In this document: piece by piece, positions 34,407-46,189 of the stretch | Layout: each line of letters starts with the position of its first letter | Position numbering within the stretch: position 1 is the first letter of the stretch | Origin: Eretmocerus hayati | Taxonomy: Eukaryota; Arthropoda; Insecta; Hymenoptera; Aphelinidae | Assembly (NCBI GenBank): GCA_029851415.1 | Contig: CM056742.1 | Coordinates: forward strand, 89,022,748 to 89,086,747 | Length of the DNA stretch: 64,000 nucleotides | Reading direction: 5' to 3' | Notes under the pieces: generated by a model | Databases searched by the model: none | What the model saw: only the letters and a program-made list of their open reading frames with translations | Told to the model about the DNA's origin: nothing | Made by a program: the position numbers and the translations under genes

Positions 34407-37400
34407 TCATTGTATCAAATCATCATTGTCTTCGTCGCTTTGGAGTAAAAGAATCAGCTTAGTAATTGGACGGTCCAGTGTTGTTGTTGCGGTGCGTATG
34501 GTGACGACGCGCGGAAGATCATCGTTGCTGGGATGAATGGCTGTAACTCGAGCCAAGGGCCACTGGGCGGGAGGAGTGTTTTCTGCACGTACGAGTACCA
34601 AATCGCCGACTTCGATGGGACGACTTCGGTGATGCCAAATATGGCGTTGGTTCAGTGTCTGTAAATACTCCCGTGACCACTGGCGCCAAAAGCTCTGAAG
34701 CATCTGTTGAGTGATCCGCCAACGTTTCGTGATGGGGATCCTTTCTTGTTCACAATCTGGTTCTGGAACCAAGTAGGAATCGGATTGTATAAGAAAGTGA
34801 GCTGGTGTTAAGCTCTGTAAGTCATTTGGATCATCCGAAAGAGGTACAAGAGGTCGAGAATTGAGACAAGCTTCAATTTTACATAAAATAGTGGAAAATT
34901 CCTCAAAAGTAGGTTTGAATTGTCCAACTATACGTCTGAGATGATACTTAGTCGACTTGACAACTGCTTCCCAGAGACCACCAAAGTGAGGAGCGCCAGG
35001 TGGGTTGAAACGCCAGGTTGTGCCTCGATGTGCCAAGGTTGTAACGATTTCCTGTGATTGAGTAGAAGCAGCGTTGAGACGAGCCTTGAGCTCCCTGCCA
35101 GCTCCTTTGAAGTTGGCAGCTTGGTCACAGATGATTGTCTTGCAATGGCCTCGACGAGCAACGAAACGATCGAAAGCGGAAAGAAATGTCTCCGTTGTGT
35201 AGTCGGACACTGCTTCGAGATGAGATGCTTTTGTACTAAGACAGACAAAAATGACTATATATCCTTTGGTTGTTGTACGACCTCTACCACGGCATGGCCG
35301 CATGAGAAAAGGTCCAGCATAGTCCACGCCAGATTTGCTGAAAGGACGACTAGGTTGTACTCGTGCTGCTGGGAGATCAGCCATCATCTGTTGTTCTGGA
35401 TTTGCTCTGTAACGTAAACATCTAAGGCATTTATTTATGACCGTTTTGACTCTCAGTCGACCTTTCACAATCCAATACTCTGTGCGGAGCGTACTGAGCG
35501 TGAGTTGGATCCCGCCATGAAGAGTTCGTACGTGACATTCGTGAATCAGCAAATCTGTAAATTTACTAAAATATGGTAGTATCAAAGGTTTTTTCTGGTT
35601 TCGGTTCAGTAATGAGTTCTCCAAACGTCCACCACATCTCAAGAGACCTTGAACCAATACAGGACTCAGCTTGATCAAATTTGACGAATTGGCAACTTGT
35701 CGACCAAGCTCGAGATCACGAATCTCTTTTGAAAAGTGTAAACGTTGCACAATATATATCCAAAATAAACGAGCTCGTCTCCATTCAGCTGCCGAAGGAG
35801 TTCCACTTGTACGTTGAATCTTGAACCAATCATGCTGGAATAATACAGGTTTCAAATCGTGATCATTCTGTTTCTCTCTCACGAATATATCTATGAATTT
35901 CAAAATGTACATAGTCCCTCCTAGTACTTGAGAAAGTGAAGAACATCGATCGTACAGAAGAGACCAAAAGGGGTTCACTTTACTTTGATCCACTTCGATT
36001 GGATTTAAAATCGGTTTCGGAGCTGCGACAACATGAGTTGTTGCCTCGGATTTCGATGGTGTCACAAAGTCAGGGCGAGTAACTTCCATCAAAGAAGATG
36101 GCCAGTTACATTGCTCATGAGACAACCACTCAGGGCCGTCCCACCATTGCTTCAAATTCGGTAATTGTGAGGGCAAAACGCCTCGTGAAACATAATCAGC
36201 TGGGTTCTCTGCCGTACGAACATGTAACCAACGAGCATTGGGCACCAGATTATGGATTTCTGCGCACCTGTTTGCTACATAAGTCGGCCATTTAGACGGA
36301 ATCTCTTTCAACCAATACAAAACGTTCTTTGCATCAACCCAACAAAATATGTCTATTGCGTCATTTTTGAAAGACGTGAGCACTTTTTCAATGCCACGCG
36401 ACAACTCAAGAGCTGCAGAAAGCTCTAAACGAGGCAGGCTATCTGACTTGAGTGGCGCGACTCTAGATTTAGATGAAATCAATGCAACTGAAATTCGACC
36501 ATTAATAATTGATCGTAGATAAATCACGAAACCATAAGCTAGCTTGGATGCATCAGCGAATCCATGGATTTGCAACGATGCGGAATCTGGCTTGTAACCT
36601 AACCAACGTGGAATCTTGATCGAAGCTAGAGACGGGAGTTCATTGTACCAAATTTTCCATTCTTCAGCGAGGTATGGTGGCAATGGATCATCCCAACTCA
36701 ACTGCTGGTTCTCACCACTGTCAAGAACTGTATTGTGAAGCCAAAGCTTCTGTAAAAAGATTTTAGCAAAAACAACAACAGGAGAAACAAGTCCAAGGGG
36801 ATCGTATAATTTGGCTATTTGAGAAAGAACCAGTCTTTTTGTCCATTGAGCTACGTTAGAGTCATGATTGATTTTGAAGATGAAATTGTCTGGCTTTGGT
36901 TGCCACTTCAGACCAAGAATTGCAAATGAAGTATCTTCACCAAGTGAACGGCATGTTTCACTGGCTAAAGCATCATCAGGTAAATCAGACAAAATAGAAG
37001 GTTCATTGGACAGCCACTTGCGCAAATTGAAACCGCCCACTTTGCAGAGTTCCGTCACCTCAATTTGTTTCTGCTTGGCTTCTTCAATTGAGTGACCACC
37101 CGAACTAACGTCATCCATGTATGTTTCATTTTCAAGGGCGTCAGACCCTAGAGGGAAACGAGATTTTTCATCTTTGGCTAATTGAATTCTAACTCGATTG
37201 GCTTGAAATGGACTAGGACTCAGACCGTATGTTATAGTTGTCAATTTATAAATCATGACCGGGTGTGACTCATCAAAACGCCACAAAATGAGTTGGTAAT
37301 TTTGGTCCTCTGGAGCAACCCAGATTTGACGATACATTTTCTCAACATCAGCAACGAAAGCAAATTTATACTTCCGCCAGTTAATTAATAACTGAACCAA

Positions 37401-39755
37401 ATTTTGTAAAAGATTAGGACCAATGCGTAACGAATCGTTGAGACTGACTCCTTGTTTAGTTTTTGAAGAACCATTGAAGACGACTCGAAGTTTTGTGGTT
37501 GTACTACTTTCTTTGAGCACACCATGATGCGGTAGAAAACAACCTACAAAATTCGAAGGGATGGTAGCATTTTCCAACACAAGAAAAGGTGACATGTGAT
37601 TCAATTCTAAATACTCGCGCATGAAAGCATGATACGCTCGTTTAAAATCGTTGTTACTCTGAAATTGCTTCTCCATTCTATACAGCATTCTCAACGACGT
37701 GTTAAAAGTATCTTTAAAACAAGGCGGAGGTGTTGCCTTGAATGGTAAACTAACTGTATATCTACCATCAGAATTACGAAGAACAGTCTTACGAAAATGA
37801 GTTTCACAAGCCTGTTCATCTGAAGTGACAACAGGGAGAGGAGGTTGCTCTTCCCGAACCCAAAATTTCTGTAGTAGATCATATACCTGGGTTTCTGCAG
37901 CACAATGCAAAACCTGTGGTATGTTGACGGCTAAATGATGTGAAGTTGCCGATGTAGGCCCTGAAATCAGCCAGCCCAATTGCGATTGTGTAGCAATTGG
38001 TTCGTTCGAAGCACCCTTTATCACGTGGCTCTCAATGATGATAGCGTGGATTGCAGATCCCAGAAGTAAGTCAATTCTTCCAACTTGAGCGTACTGAGGA
38101 TCAGCCAACTGAAGCTCTGAAAGATGACTCCATGACTTCTCGTTGCCATCTGTGACAGGCCTGTAGTTGCTGATTTTTGGCACCACGTTGGCGTCCACTT
38201 CACAACTAAAAAGAGATTCAAAATAAGGAGATATCGAAAATTCAACCGTGCTTTTACATTCAATCAATCGCTTGCTATTCAACCCAGTCACAGGACAAGC
38301 AACGGGTTCTCTATGTAGTCGCAACTGCTGACAGAGTGCTTCCGAAATGAAGGATGGCTGCGAACACTGATCAATGAGCGCTCGTGCCACAACTTTATGC
38401 CCATGAGGACCATGCACCGTCACCAAAGCAGTTGAAAGCAAAATACTCGCGGGAGAGAATTTTGAGGTTTCTACTAAGTGAGTAGAAACAGCAGGATTCT
38501 TCACTTTACTCTTGTTCTCTGGTTCAGAACTGGCCTGAGAATCGTCGGTTTTAGGTTTAGTTTCGAAATGTAAAAGCGTGTGATGCTTATTTTGGCATGT
38601 TTTACAGCGAGATTCTGATGGACAATCAGCAATCTTGTGGTCTGACAAGCAATTGAAGCAAAGACGTTTGGATTTTACAAAATCATGACGAACTTTAACT
38701 GTTTTCTTCTTGAAAATAGGACACAAATACAGGGCATGAGGTTTTTCACAAAATACACATTGAGACTTACTTCCGTCTGCCGCAATGAAATGAGAATTGG
38801 AGCTCTTAGATGATGGCTTGGAAGAATTATTACCAACTTTCTTCATGTTAGCCTCTACAACCTCTAAAGCAGAGCATTTCGACTTGAGAAATGTCGTCAA
38901 TGTGGCAAGCGTTGGAGGCTCCCGTGTACTGCCAATCGAAATTTCCCAGTCCTTAAGTGTTTTCATATCCAACTTCGTTGTAGCAAGATGAACAATCATA
39001 TCATCCCAGTAGTCAGTAGGTCGATTCAATGATTTCAAAGCCATGAGTGGTCCAGAAATTCCTAATAGAATTTTGCGAATTTCAGCAGATGATTCTGATT
39101 TCATGTTGTCTAAAGAGAACAAAGCTGCCAAATATAGTGAAGTAGTCCGACGAATGTTTTCATAGTGTTCAATTAGTTCATTCCAAGCCTTTTCAAAACT
39201 TCTATCGTCTTCAGGAGGAAAATCTTTGATCAAATCGAGTGGTTCATTCTGCAGACATGAAATTAGATAATGTAATTTAGAGGTATCTGAAAGTTTCTTC
39301 TTCGATACCACGAGTGAATTGAATTTTCCTTTGAAAGCTGACCACTCTTTATAGTTACCCGAGAATTTGGGCAACGGTACTTTTTGCAGCTCAGCCTCAA
39401 TAGAATGAGAAGCTGAAGACACAATTGGCTGCGGATTTGTAGAATCAGGACACAGTCTCACATTACTGTTCAGTGATTCAAGATGCTCCAGGAATTCTCC
39501 TTTGACCTCGAGATACTTCTGTTTGAATTGAAAGAAACAATTCGAAGTGAAATACTGGTGATCATCGTCCTTTTCGTCACTTGAACACATATCGTCATGA
39601 TCAAGTCTAAAATCTGACCAAATACTGTCTATGTTGTCTATCTGAACCATAGTAGCTCCTTTATGCTGTTTATCGGGACTCTTATTCTTGAACATGTCCC
39701 AAGCAGTACAAAGTTCATAAAAGCGTTGCTTTTGACTCTCGAAAAATCCCTCCAT
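34407..39755 (-). CDS. BEL/Pao gag-pol polyprotein, intact (1,782 aa)
   Basis: Domains in order: Gag of the DUF1759 type (about residues 110-300), zinc knuckles CVFCEKPHALYLC (333-345), CFNCLSDHKIADC (366-378) and CKTCQNKHH (384-392), then an aspartic protease region with ALIDQCSQPSF (Asp462). The RT comes next, with LRVVFNGSSKT, ADVEKMYRQI and catalytic TYMDDVSSGG (about 879). The Pao-type RNase H region has HGFADASKLAYG and WVDAKNVLYW. The integrase has an HHCC zinc site (H1405, H1412, C1443, C1446) and core acids D1478, D1544 and E1596, followed by a BEL-type C-terminal domain. The length is normal for a full BEL polyprotein and no stop or shift is seen. Start: first Met after an 847-bp leader from the LTR. 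It encodes everything needed for copying and integration; no env is present. Confidence 0.95.
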   Translation of the reverse strand: MEGFFESQKQRFYELCTAWDMFKNKSPDKQHKGATMVQIDNIDSIWSDFRLDHDDMCSSDEKDDDHQYFTSNCFFQFKQKYLEVKGEFLEHLESLNSNVRLCPDSTNPQPIVSSASHSIEAELQKVPLPKFSGNYKEWSAFKGKFNSLVVSKKKLSDTSKLHYLISCLQNEPLDLIKDFPPEDDRSFEKAWNELIEHYENIRRTTSLYLAALFSLDNMKSESSAEIRKILLGISGPLMALKSLNRPTDYWDDMIVHLATTKLDMKTLKDWEISIGSTREPPTLATLTTFLKSKCSALEVVEANMKKVGNNSSKPSSKSSNSHFIAADGSKSQCVFCEKPHALYLCPIFKKKTVKVRHDFVKSKRLCFNCLSDHKIADCPSESRCKTCQNKHHTLLHFETKPKTDDSQASSEPENKSKVKNPAVSTHLVETSKFSPASILLSTALVTVHGPHGHKVVARALIDQCSQPSFISEALCQQLRLHREPVACPVTGLNSKRLIECKSTVEFSISPYFESLFSCEVDANVVPKISNYRPVTDGNEKSWSHLSELQLADPQYAQVGRIDLLLGSAIHAIIIESHVIKGASNEPIATQSQLGWLISGPTSATSHHLAVNIPQVLHCAAETQVYDLLQKFWVREEQPPLPVVTSDEQACETHFRKTVLRNSDGRYTVSLPFKATPPPCFKDTFNTSLRMLYRMEKQFQSNNDFKRAYHAFMREYLELNHMSPFLVLENATIPSNFVGCFLPHHGVLKESSTTTKLRVVFNGSSKTKQGVSLNDSLRIGPNLLQNLVQLLINWRKYKFAFVADVEKMYRQIWVAPEDQNYQLILWRFDESHPVMIYKLTTITYGLSPSPFQANRVRIQLAKDEKSRFPLGSDALENETYMDDVSSGGHSIEEAKQKQIEVTELCKVGGFNLRKWLSNEPSILSDLPDDALASETCRSLGEDTSFAILGLKWQPKPDNFIFKINHDSNVAQWTKRLVLSQIAKLYDPLGLVSPVVVFAKIFLQKLWLHNTVLDSGENQQLSWDDPLPPYLAEEWKIWYNELPSLASIKIPRWLGYKPDSASLQIHGFADASKLAYGFVIYLRSIINGRISVALISSKSRVAPLKSDSLPRLELSAALELSRGIEKVLTSFKNDAIDIFCWVDAKNVLYWLKEIPSKWPTYVANRCAEIHNLVPNARWLHVRTAENPADYVSRGVLPSQLPNLKQWWDGPEWLSHEQCNWPSSLMEVTRPDFVTPSKSEATTHVVAAPKPILNPIEVDQSKVNPFWSLLYDRCSSLSQVLGGTMYILKFIDIFVREKQNDHDLKPVLFQHDWFKIQRTSGTPSAAEWRRARLFWIYIVQRLHFSKEIRDLELGRQVANSSNLIKLSPVLVQGLLRCGGRLENSLLNRNQKKPLILPYFSKFTDLLIHECHVRTLHGGIQLTLSTLRTEYWIVKGRLRVKTVINKCLRCLRYRANPEQQMMADLPAARVQPSRPFSKSGVDYAGPFLMRPCRGRGRTTTKGYIVIFVCLSTKASHLEAVSDYTTETFLSAFDRFVARRGHCKTIICDQAANFKGAGRELKARLNAASTQSQEIVTTLAHRGTTWRFNPPGAPHFGGLWEAVVKSTKYHLRRIVGQFKPTFEEFSTILCKIEACLNSRPLVPLSDDPNDLQSLTPAHFLIQSDSYLVPEPDCEQERIPITKRWRITQQMLQSFWRQWSREYLQTLNQRHIWHHRSRPIEVGDLVLVRAENTPPAQWPLARVTAIHPSNDDLPRVVTIRTATTTLDRPITKLILLLQSDEDNDDLIQ

Positions 39756-40602
39756 TATGATTCAAAAGAGCCGAAAATATCAGAATCCAAAGAATTGGCT
39801 CGAAGAAACTCGAAGATTCAAATTAGCTGTGGTTACTCAAACACAATATAGATTCTCCGATACAAATCGCCCGAGAGCGAGTCGAAAAATCACAGCTCAA
39901 AACAATCAGGTGCGCAGATGATTGCACCAAAATACAAATTCAAATTGTACTCACAGCTGGGCTACATTCATACCCATTGCGCTATGACTGCGATGTACTT
40001 GTAGAGATGTAGGTAGTTGCGTGCACGTCGCGTAGCTCAGGACGCAAAAATGGCCGGAACGAAGACCTTGTTCTCGTAGCCGATGTCCAGTACTATGATG
40101 ACGCGCAGCACTCCCGCCGCTGCAATCTGCGACGTTGACAGCAGGCTCCTCGACGCAGCAAATCAGAGCGTAGATGGTGTGGAAAGAAACAGAGGATTGC
40201 TTTCTCTCCTGCCGAAGCTCACCCTTGCCGCCAAAACAATCTCCAGAGCCGCCTCGCCGACACAGGACGGACGCTTTCTGCACCACTGCTGTCTGCCCGC
40301 TATGAGTGCACGTGCCTCTGAAAAGCCCACATGGCTAACCTGGAAGCGATGCACTCGTTGCGCTATTACAGCGCGACGTAAACAATGCTGCAGCAACAGC
40401 ACCACTGCCACAGCTGTTTACAGCGGACCAGCAGACGTTGTCGAAAAACCACGGAGCTCACGATGACATCAGCAGACGAACCCTTGTTGACGTTCAGGCT
40501 CGCCGTGTCGTCGGTAGATGCACACAACGATGTTTCTTTTTCCAGCAGCTATCCGCTCTCCGTGCGTCACTGGATTCACTATCCGACTCTCGAAGGACCA
40601 AA

Positions 40603-40779
40603 TGTTCAGATTTGGAGAGGCGTAATAACTGTGAGGCAGCGATTACAAATTGAAAAACACAAGTTTTATTTGACAATATGTGTTTCGCTCCGTGGCTCGA
40701 CGGTAACTACTAAGTTTGACGGGCGACAAACAGATGGCGCTACGGTTGCCATGGCGCGTAACTACGACATTTTCGAACA
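40603..40779 (-). repeat. 5' LTR of the BEL/Pao element (177 bp)
   Basis: Read as identical to 34058-34234. The primer-binding sequence TTTGGTCCTTCGAGAG follows on the minus strand at about 40602-40587. Confidence 0.92.
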
Positions 40780-42451
40780 CCACCTCAATCTCCCCGTTTG
40801 AGTTCTCTCATAGGTCAAGGGAGAACCTGTTCCACCTAATCCTTGGCCGTGTAGTTGGGTATTCTTCCTGTTCTTGCTAGTGTTTCGTGGGCATGAAAAG
40901 AGTTTCCAAGTGATCAGAGTATCGTGAGGTGAGGACCGGCATTGATGAAAATTGCTGTAATTGAAAGATCTTTTGCTCCTTATTCAAGAGTACACGAGAG
41001 CGTGCCTTTATGGGCCAAAAATCACGAGAGATTTAGCGTACGAATGTTCCAGGCTTCACAAGTTGCAACTACTCACGAACAAAATAAGCTTCCACTTCAC
41101 CTCAACTTGTGTTGATTATAGGAATCATTACTGTCCAAATCTTCATCACAAGGTACTCTTCAGGATGTATAACTCGGGACACATGGTATTCCTTGTCTGG
41201 CGTCATATTATCATTATTGTTAAGGAATTGTATTAGTGGTTATTGTATTAGGGTAGTATCATTTCTGTAATTTGGTATTGAATCAATAAAGAGACAAGAT
41301 ATGTGAGAGCAATGGGGAAACACGAAGAGATTGTAGACTGTACCGAATTGAAAATGACTCGTCATCGTAAAATTGGGCCAGATACAAGAATATGGCAGGT
41401 TTCACAGGTGAGGAGCGAAAGGATGGCGCTCTCACCCTCTCACAATTTTTGTTTCCTACAAAGTCACATCATGAACTGTTCAATTCAGAGTGACTATCTT
41501 TCATTGAAGGATCATCCCTTGTGAATTTAATTCAAAGAAAATGCCTCGTATGGACTATTAGCAGAGTTCAGTGAAACAGTTAACTTCAAATGTCGTATAT
41601 GAAACTCCCGCAAAATTCGTGGTTTCCTAGAAAAGGACGTCTTCGAACTAAGAAAATCCAAGGAAAAAACTTGGAACTAATCAAGTCCATACGTATTTCT
41701 TTCCAACAAATCCTCAGTGAAGTGATTTTTCGTCCCGAGAGTTGCCTTCGTAATATACATAAACCATTCTCACGGAGTGGAGATCTCACATTTCACTACT
41801 AGCCGCACTACTTTCACTCTAAAATAGATCATCGAATTTCGATATTGACGATATTTGTAGAATTATCTTCCCTTCCGCAACAACGAAGATGCAGCTTTCG
41901 TCTCCATTGAGTGTATCAAAATGTGCAAATTTGGGTGCTTAAAATAAAAAATCCATCAGCCCACTTGTGAGGCTCTGTTTTGTAGCTCCATGAAATTAGG
42001 TGTATGACCAAAGTTAAAGAATAAGAAAACAATAAATCGAGCAACCTAAGTAATTTCTTGATACCGTGTTCAAAAACACATGTGCAAGGAAGTCCTTGTC
42101 TCAAGATGCTGGGTGGGAACTCTTATAATCAAAGGCAAGGTTAACAGTGTCTAAGTACGTTCAAACTATGCTCAATAATTCCAAATCAAATAACTTCATG
42201 AAATTCAAGAAAACGAAGGCTCGAGAAATTTGCGTCAATTCGAAATTTTATCTTAAAGGTTGAGGCATATCATCACAATTTTTCTGAGTTTTCACAGAAT
42301 CGCGTGAAAACTCCTCCGTTTCTCTATTCAGGACGGTTACCGAACAAGTGACAAGCAGGTCTGGTTCTCATGAGCCAAGCTTCAAATACTAAATTTTTTT
42401 GGCAAAATCAATTTCATAGAGCGTCATACTCTTACATCTTGGCGCATTTTA

Positions 42452-42502
<51 letters not shown>

Positions 42503-43443
42503 GTAATGAGGCGGGCTGTTCCAGTGACAATTCTTTTGAAAAAGATTGATCGGAGAGAAAGTCATTGGAGATCAATGGATTCATTTGTAAACTCTTGAGG
42601 CTGTAGTAGATTTCATTTAGGAAGTGGAGATTTTGTTCGGGAGATTCTTAAATAATTGGCTACATCATAATAGGACGCGGTAGTTGAGCCTCACGGGATG
42701 AAGTTCTCAAGTGAAGAGTCATACTCCTTCCATGAATCAAGCAAAATTTTATTGAATTTTGAGACAAGAATCAAATCCAACTCGTTGAAAAACTCACTCG
42801 ACCAATTAGATTCAATATCAAAATACTCATTGAGAAATCGAAAGTACAGATAAACGTGACTTTAGTATAAAAAGGAACTCTAGCATACCCCGCGTGTGTA
42901 TTGAGTGGGAGGTGTAAAATAAGTATTAGGGTTCATTAAAATAGAAAACACATGTCCATACAAACACTGTACATTTTATGGGCCTAAAAGCTTAGCAAAA
43001 AAAAGGTCATGGGCATCTAAGGAGAGAAAAAGACGGCGAGCCTTTGTCAACACGGAGAGTGACGGAACCAGCCACTTACGATTGAGCACTGCGCCCGCTC
43101 TGATCTCACGATTCGTGTTTGTTCGTGCTAAGTGCGCATTTGTTTCAATCCAGGCACCACCTTGAAATTCTTTCGACTGCCACTCCAAAGAATTTCCATG
43201 CTCAAAAGAACAACAATTAAAAATGCAAACAACAGTGTGAAAATACCAACCTTGAATATAGGAGCGATACAAGAGTCAAATCCACGTAAGTAGAATTTCA
43301 ATAACATCGTGTGAAAACTATTTCGATTTTATTCGGTTTTATATCAATCGGTTTTGATGGTGAACGGCCTACTCGGTTCGAACATAGTGAATTAGACGTG
43401 ATTTGTTTAAACAAGGGTTCGTCTTGTCTGTATGTTTTATAGA
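40780..43443 (+). other. Non-coding part of gypsy element 2 with (CT)n run
   Basis: About 2.7 kb between the BEL insertion and the novel ORF with no supported gene. It includes a (CT)n microsatellite at about 42453-42499. Whether it is original to the gypsy element or a further insertion is not resolvable here. Confidence 0.45.
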
Positions 43444-43451
43444 ATGGATGA

Positions 43452-45320
43452 AAATCGTCGAGTGTGAAAACCGGGCTGGAGCTAAATCCCGCGATAGCTT
43501 TCTTTCCGGACGACATTGATTTGGAATCACTCTCGAGAGACGGAGGTGAATCAGTTCCTACGACGGACGATCTACCAATATCACCAACAATTCAATTAAT
43601 CTTGAGTAACCTTGGCTACGGGCATGCTCCTTCAAATCCACAGCAATTGAATAGCGTGGCCTTGGAGCAATAGCTCGGCCATTCTCAATCTGGTGAGAAC
43701 ACTCAACCTCATGCCCCGACATCTGAACGGCCAGTATCTGAACTTGTGCCATATACTTCGATTACATTATGTCCAGGAATAAGTAATATGTCGACAATCG
43801 AAAACATTTCTAACATCACTGGCATCGAAAATACTTCTAATATCACTGATACTAGAAAAACAATGATGGTGAGAGCAGTAGTTCAGCCCACTTCAGAAGA
43901 TATTTCACCCTGTACAACCCCACCAGGCGAATATGTCTTGCAAAATTCGGGGCCCTCTCAAATTGATCATAGTTATACCCAATCTGACCCAATGCCATCA
44001 TTCCCTCTTACAACCCTTCCAACTTCATCAATTTCTGTCTCAAGTCCAACAAATGTGTATAATGAACCTCTTTTGGAACATCAATACTCCACGCTTATTG
44101 AGAGTGGCACCATTCAGGACATTTCAGAAAACGTAAAAGGGTTCTTTGCCACACGAAGAATGAACGCTGCCACAAAAACAATGGAAACCATTCAAAATTT
44201 CAACACTAATAATGAAAATCTGTGCACTAACCCTGTACCAAGCACTTCCAATATGTGTAACACTTGGGTAAATTCATCACAGCCAAACACAGTGCAGACA
44301 GATGAGACACAATTGATTTCATCACAAGTTAACTTATCACAAGATTTCTCATCACAGAATTTTCCATCGCAGTCAGATTCAACACAATATGCCTCACAAG
44401 ATTCTAGCGCTTTACCAATAGACCTCACCATCAGCAGAGAGCAGCTTTTACAGAATCTTGAAACTCAAAGCGAAAAGCAAATGGATGATGCCACATTTGA
44501 ATTAATCGTAGATTTCAATCGAACCAATCCCATCCCAAGCACCTCCACTGCTGCTAACATACCCATCTCCACACCATCAAAGATTTTATTACCACCAGCA
44601 CCAGTTCACCAGCCCACGCCATCACCAATAGATACCTCACAGTTAATTCCATCAACCTCACAACAAGCCCCATCAGAAATCAAGACTACACAGAACAAAT
44701 CACTAAGCACAGCATCAACAGCGAATTCCACACAGTTTTCACCGAAGAAAGCCATTATCAAAAGAAAACACAGAACCACCACAAAAAACAAGAGATCCAA
44801 AAATAAGAAGATAGCTGACTTGAAACAGAAACTTGTAAATGCATTGAATGACCCTTCAACAGACTTCCCTGTTGAAGCCTTCAATCCTATCCATCCTGAG
44901 CCAATAGATCCCTTCAAATCTTGGAACTTCCGCGAAAACTTGAAATTTCTTACAAGCCTTCTACTTGCACTGAAAGGGCAGCTAGAAGTCATCCCATATC
45001 ATGTGAAGCATTTGAAGGTGACTGCTTATGTAAAGCCAGATAAAAGTAATTGGCGATGCTTGTACTGCGCTATTGATGAAAAGACTTCACTAGGATGGGA
45101 TTTGATTTTCTTGCACGTTATTGGGCTAGCAGGCAATTTCCAACTAAAACCTTGTCCAGGATGCCACAAAGTTGTACAACCTAAAGCTACTATTGTAGGT
45201 TGCAGTACTTGTCGTTGTATTTGGTCATTGCATGAGTCTGACATTCAAAAGGGAGTCAATTTCAATTCCATAAACTTGCCTAAACCAAGGCCAGCAGCCA
45301 CATCTCAAAACAACGTTTGA
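43452..45320 (+). CDS. Novel Ser/Thr/Pro-rich protein with C-terminal Cys cluster, in env position
   Basis: One frame is open from 43452 to 45320 apart from a TAG at 43671-43673 (context CAA TAG CTC). The longest ATG-started part is 43788-45320, 510 aa. A further ATG at 43444 lies in another frame and would need a one-base shift. Residues ~1-320 (from 43788) are low-complexity, rich in Ser, Thr, Pro, Gln and Asn. A basic stretch, KRKHRTTTKNKRSKNKK, follows and may be a nuclear signal. The C-terminal ~90 residues carry paired cysteines: WRCLYC (C424, C427), CPGC (C456, C459) and CSTCRC (C472, C475, C477), with GWDLIFLHVIG between, consistent with a zinc ribbon. There is no signal peptide or transmembrane segment, so it is not an envelope protein. 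It lies 370 bp before the 3' LTR. Function unknown. Confidence 0.6.
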
Positions 45321-45690
45321 ATATTCATGAAATATTCTTCTGGTTTCTCAAAATTTCAATGTAAAGGGTAGTCAGTAGAAACATTATTCATGCTTAAGAT
45401 GCCACTACTTTATACATATTCTGCTGGGTGAAATTCACATCATCTGTAATGAGAAATTTTGAAGTTACTCAATAGTTGGATCCACAATCAATACGTAAAG
45501 ATCTGGTGAAATGCATTCATTAGACAATAAGTTTTGATACATGTTTTACCAATCTTCCAATATACTTTTCAATCAAAATTTCACTGAGATTTTGATCCAG
45601 CACCAAATCTGCCATCACGTCACCAATTATCTGGGGTATTATAAAGAAAAAAGGAATGATCAAGGTTCATTCTTTTTCTAACAAGGAAGC
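45321..45690 (+). other. 3' untranslated region of gypsy element 2
   Basis: AT-rich. An AAGAAAAAAGGAA purine run at about 45644 may be the remnant polypurine tract before the LTR at 45691. Confidence 0.45.
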
Positions 45691-46189
45691 TGTAAGGAGC
45701 AGCTTGGAGATTACTGATTTTCGCTTCTCGTTGTCTGCTATAGCTGCCAGAGTAGAGAACGGATAAGGAAGGCCTATTTCTGCAGCGACCTACCTTATCT
45801 TACTCAATTTTCAAAATCATAGCTTGAATTGATTATGATCCAAATTTTATGGGACAAAAGTGTTTTTTTTTGAGGAAACAAAAAGTATAGCTTCCGGGGT
45901 GATTCGATCGCTCGTATGTATAAAAAGGATGAGTATCGAGAAAGAGAGTTGCTGCAAAAGAACCGACTTTTCAGGGAAGGCCAAGCGCCGTGAAACAGAG
46001 ATGAAGCCACTGCTATCTGAACACGAAAAGCTCGGCGTTTGGACCCGTTTTACATGTGTCTTCATAAGCACCAATTGCCATCAGAAGGACGGAGGCTCAC
46101 TCAAGCCGAGGCTGCTGTTTCGCCCGCGTTCTGCGGGCATGCTTTTTATGTACACAAGCTGCACTTCTCAAAGGAATCTAATGTATAAA
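45691..46189 (+). repeat. 3' LTR of gypsy element 2, left part
   Basis: Collinear with 25066 onward, from TGTAAGGAGCAGC to GTATAAA, where an insertion splits it. The remaining part is at 48149-48525. Confidence 0.9.

Larger units (their letters stand above)
34058..40779 (-). mobile_element. Intact BEL/Pao LTR retrotransposon nested in gypsy element 2
   Basis: 6,722 bp with two 177-bp LTRs (34058-34234 and 40603-40779) that I read as identical. A single 1,782-codon gag-pol frame lies between them. On the minus strand the primer site TTTGGTCCTTCGAGAGTCGG directly follows the right-hand (5') LTR, and a purine-rich GTGGGCGGAA precedes the left-hand (3') LTR. Identical LTRs and an intact frame indicate a young insertion. 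The outer flanks (TTCCGC versus CCACC) do not form the expected 4-6-bp target duplication. Confidence 0.92.

Noticed and set aside
35058..35417. Plus-strand 119-aa frame
   Set aside because: Antisense shadow of the BEL/Pao polyprotein.
42453..42499. (CT)n run as a regulatory GAGA-type element
   Set aside because: Plain microsatellite; no nearby gene start to regulate.
43746..45320. Envelope glycoprotein of the gypsy element
   Set aside because: No signal peptide, transmembrane segment, cleavage site or glycoprotein-like cysteine pattern.
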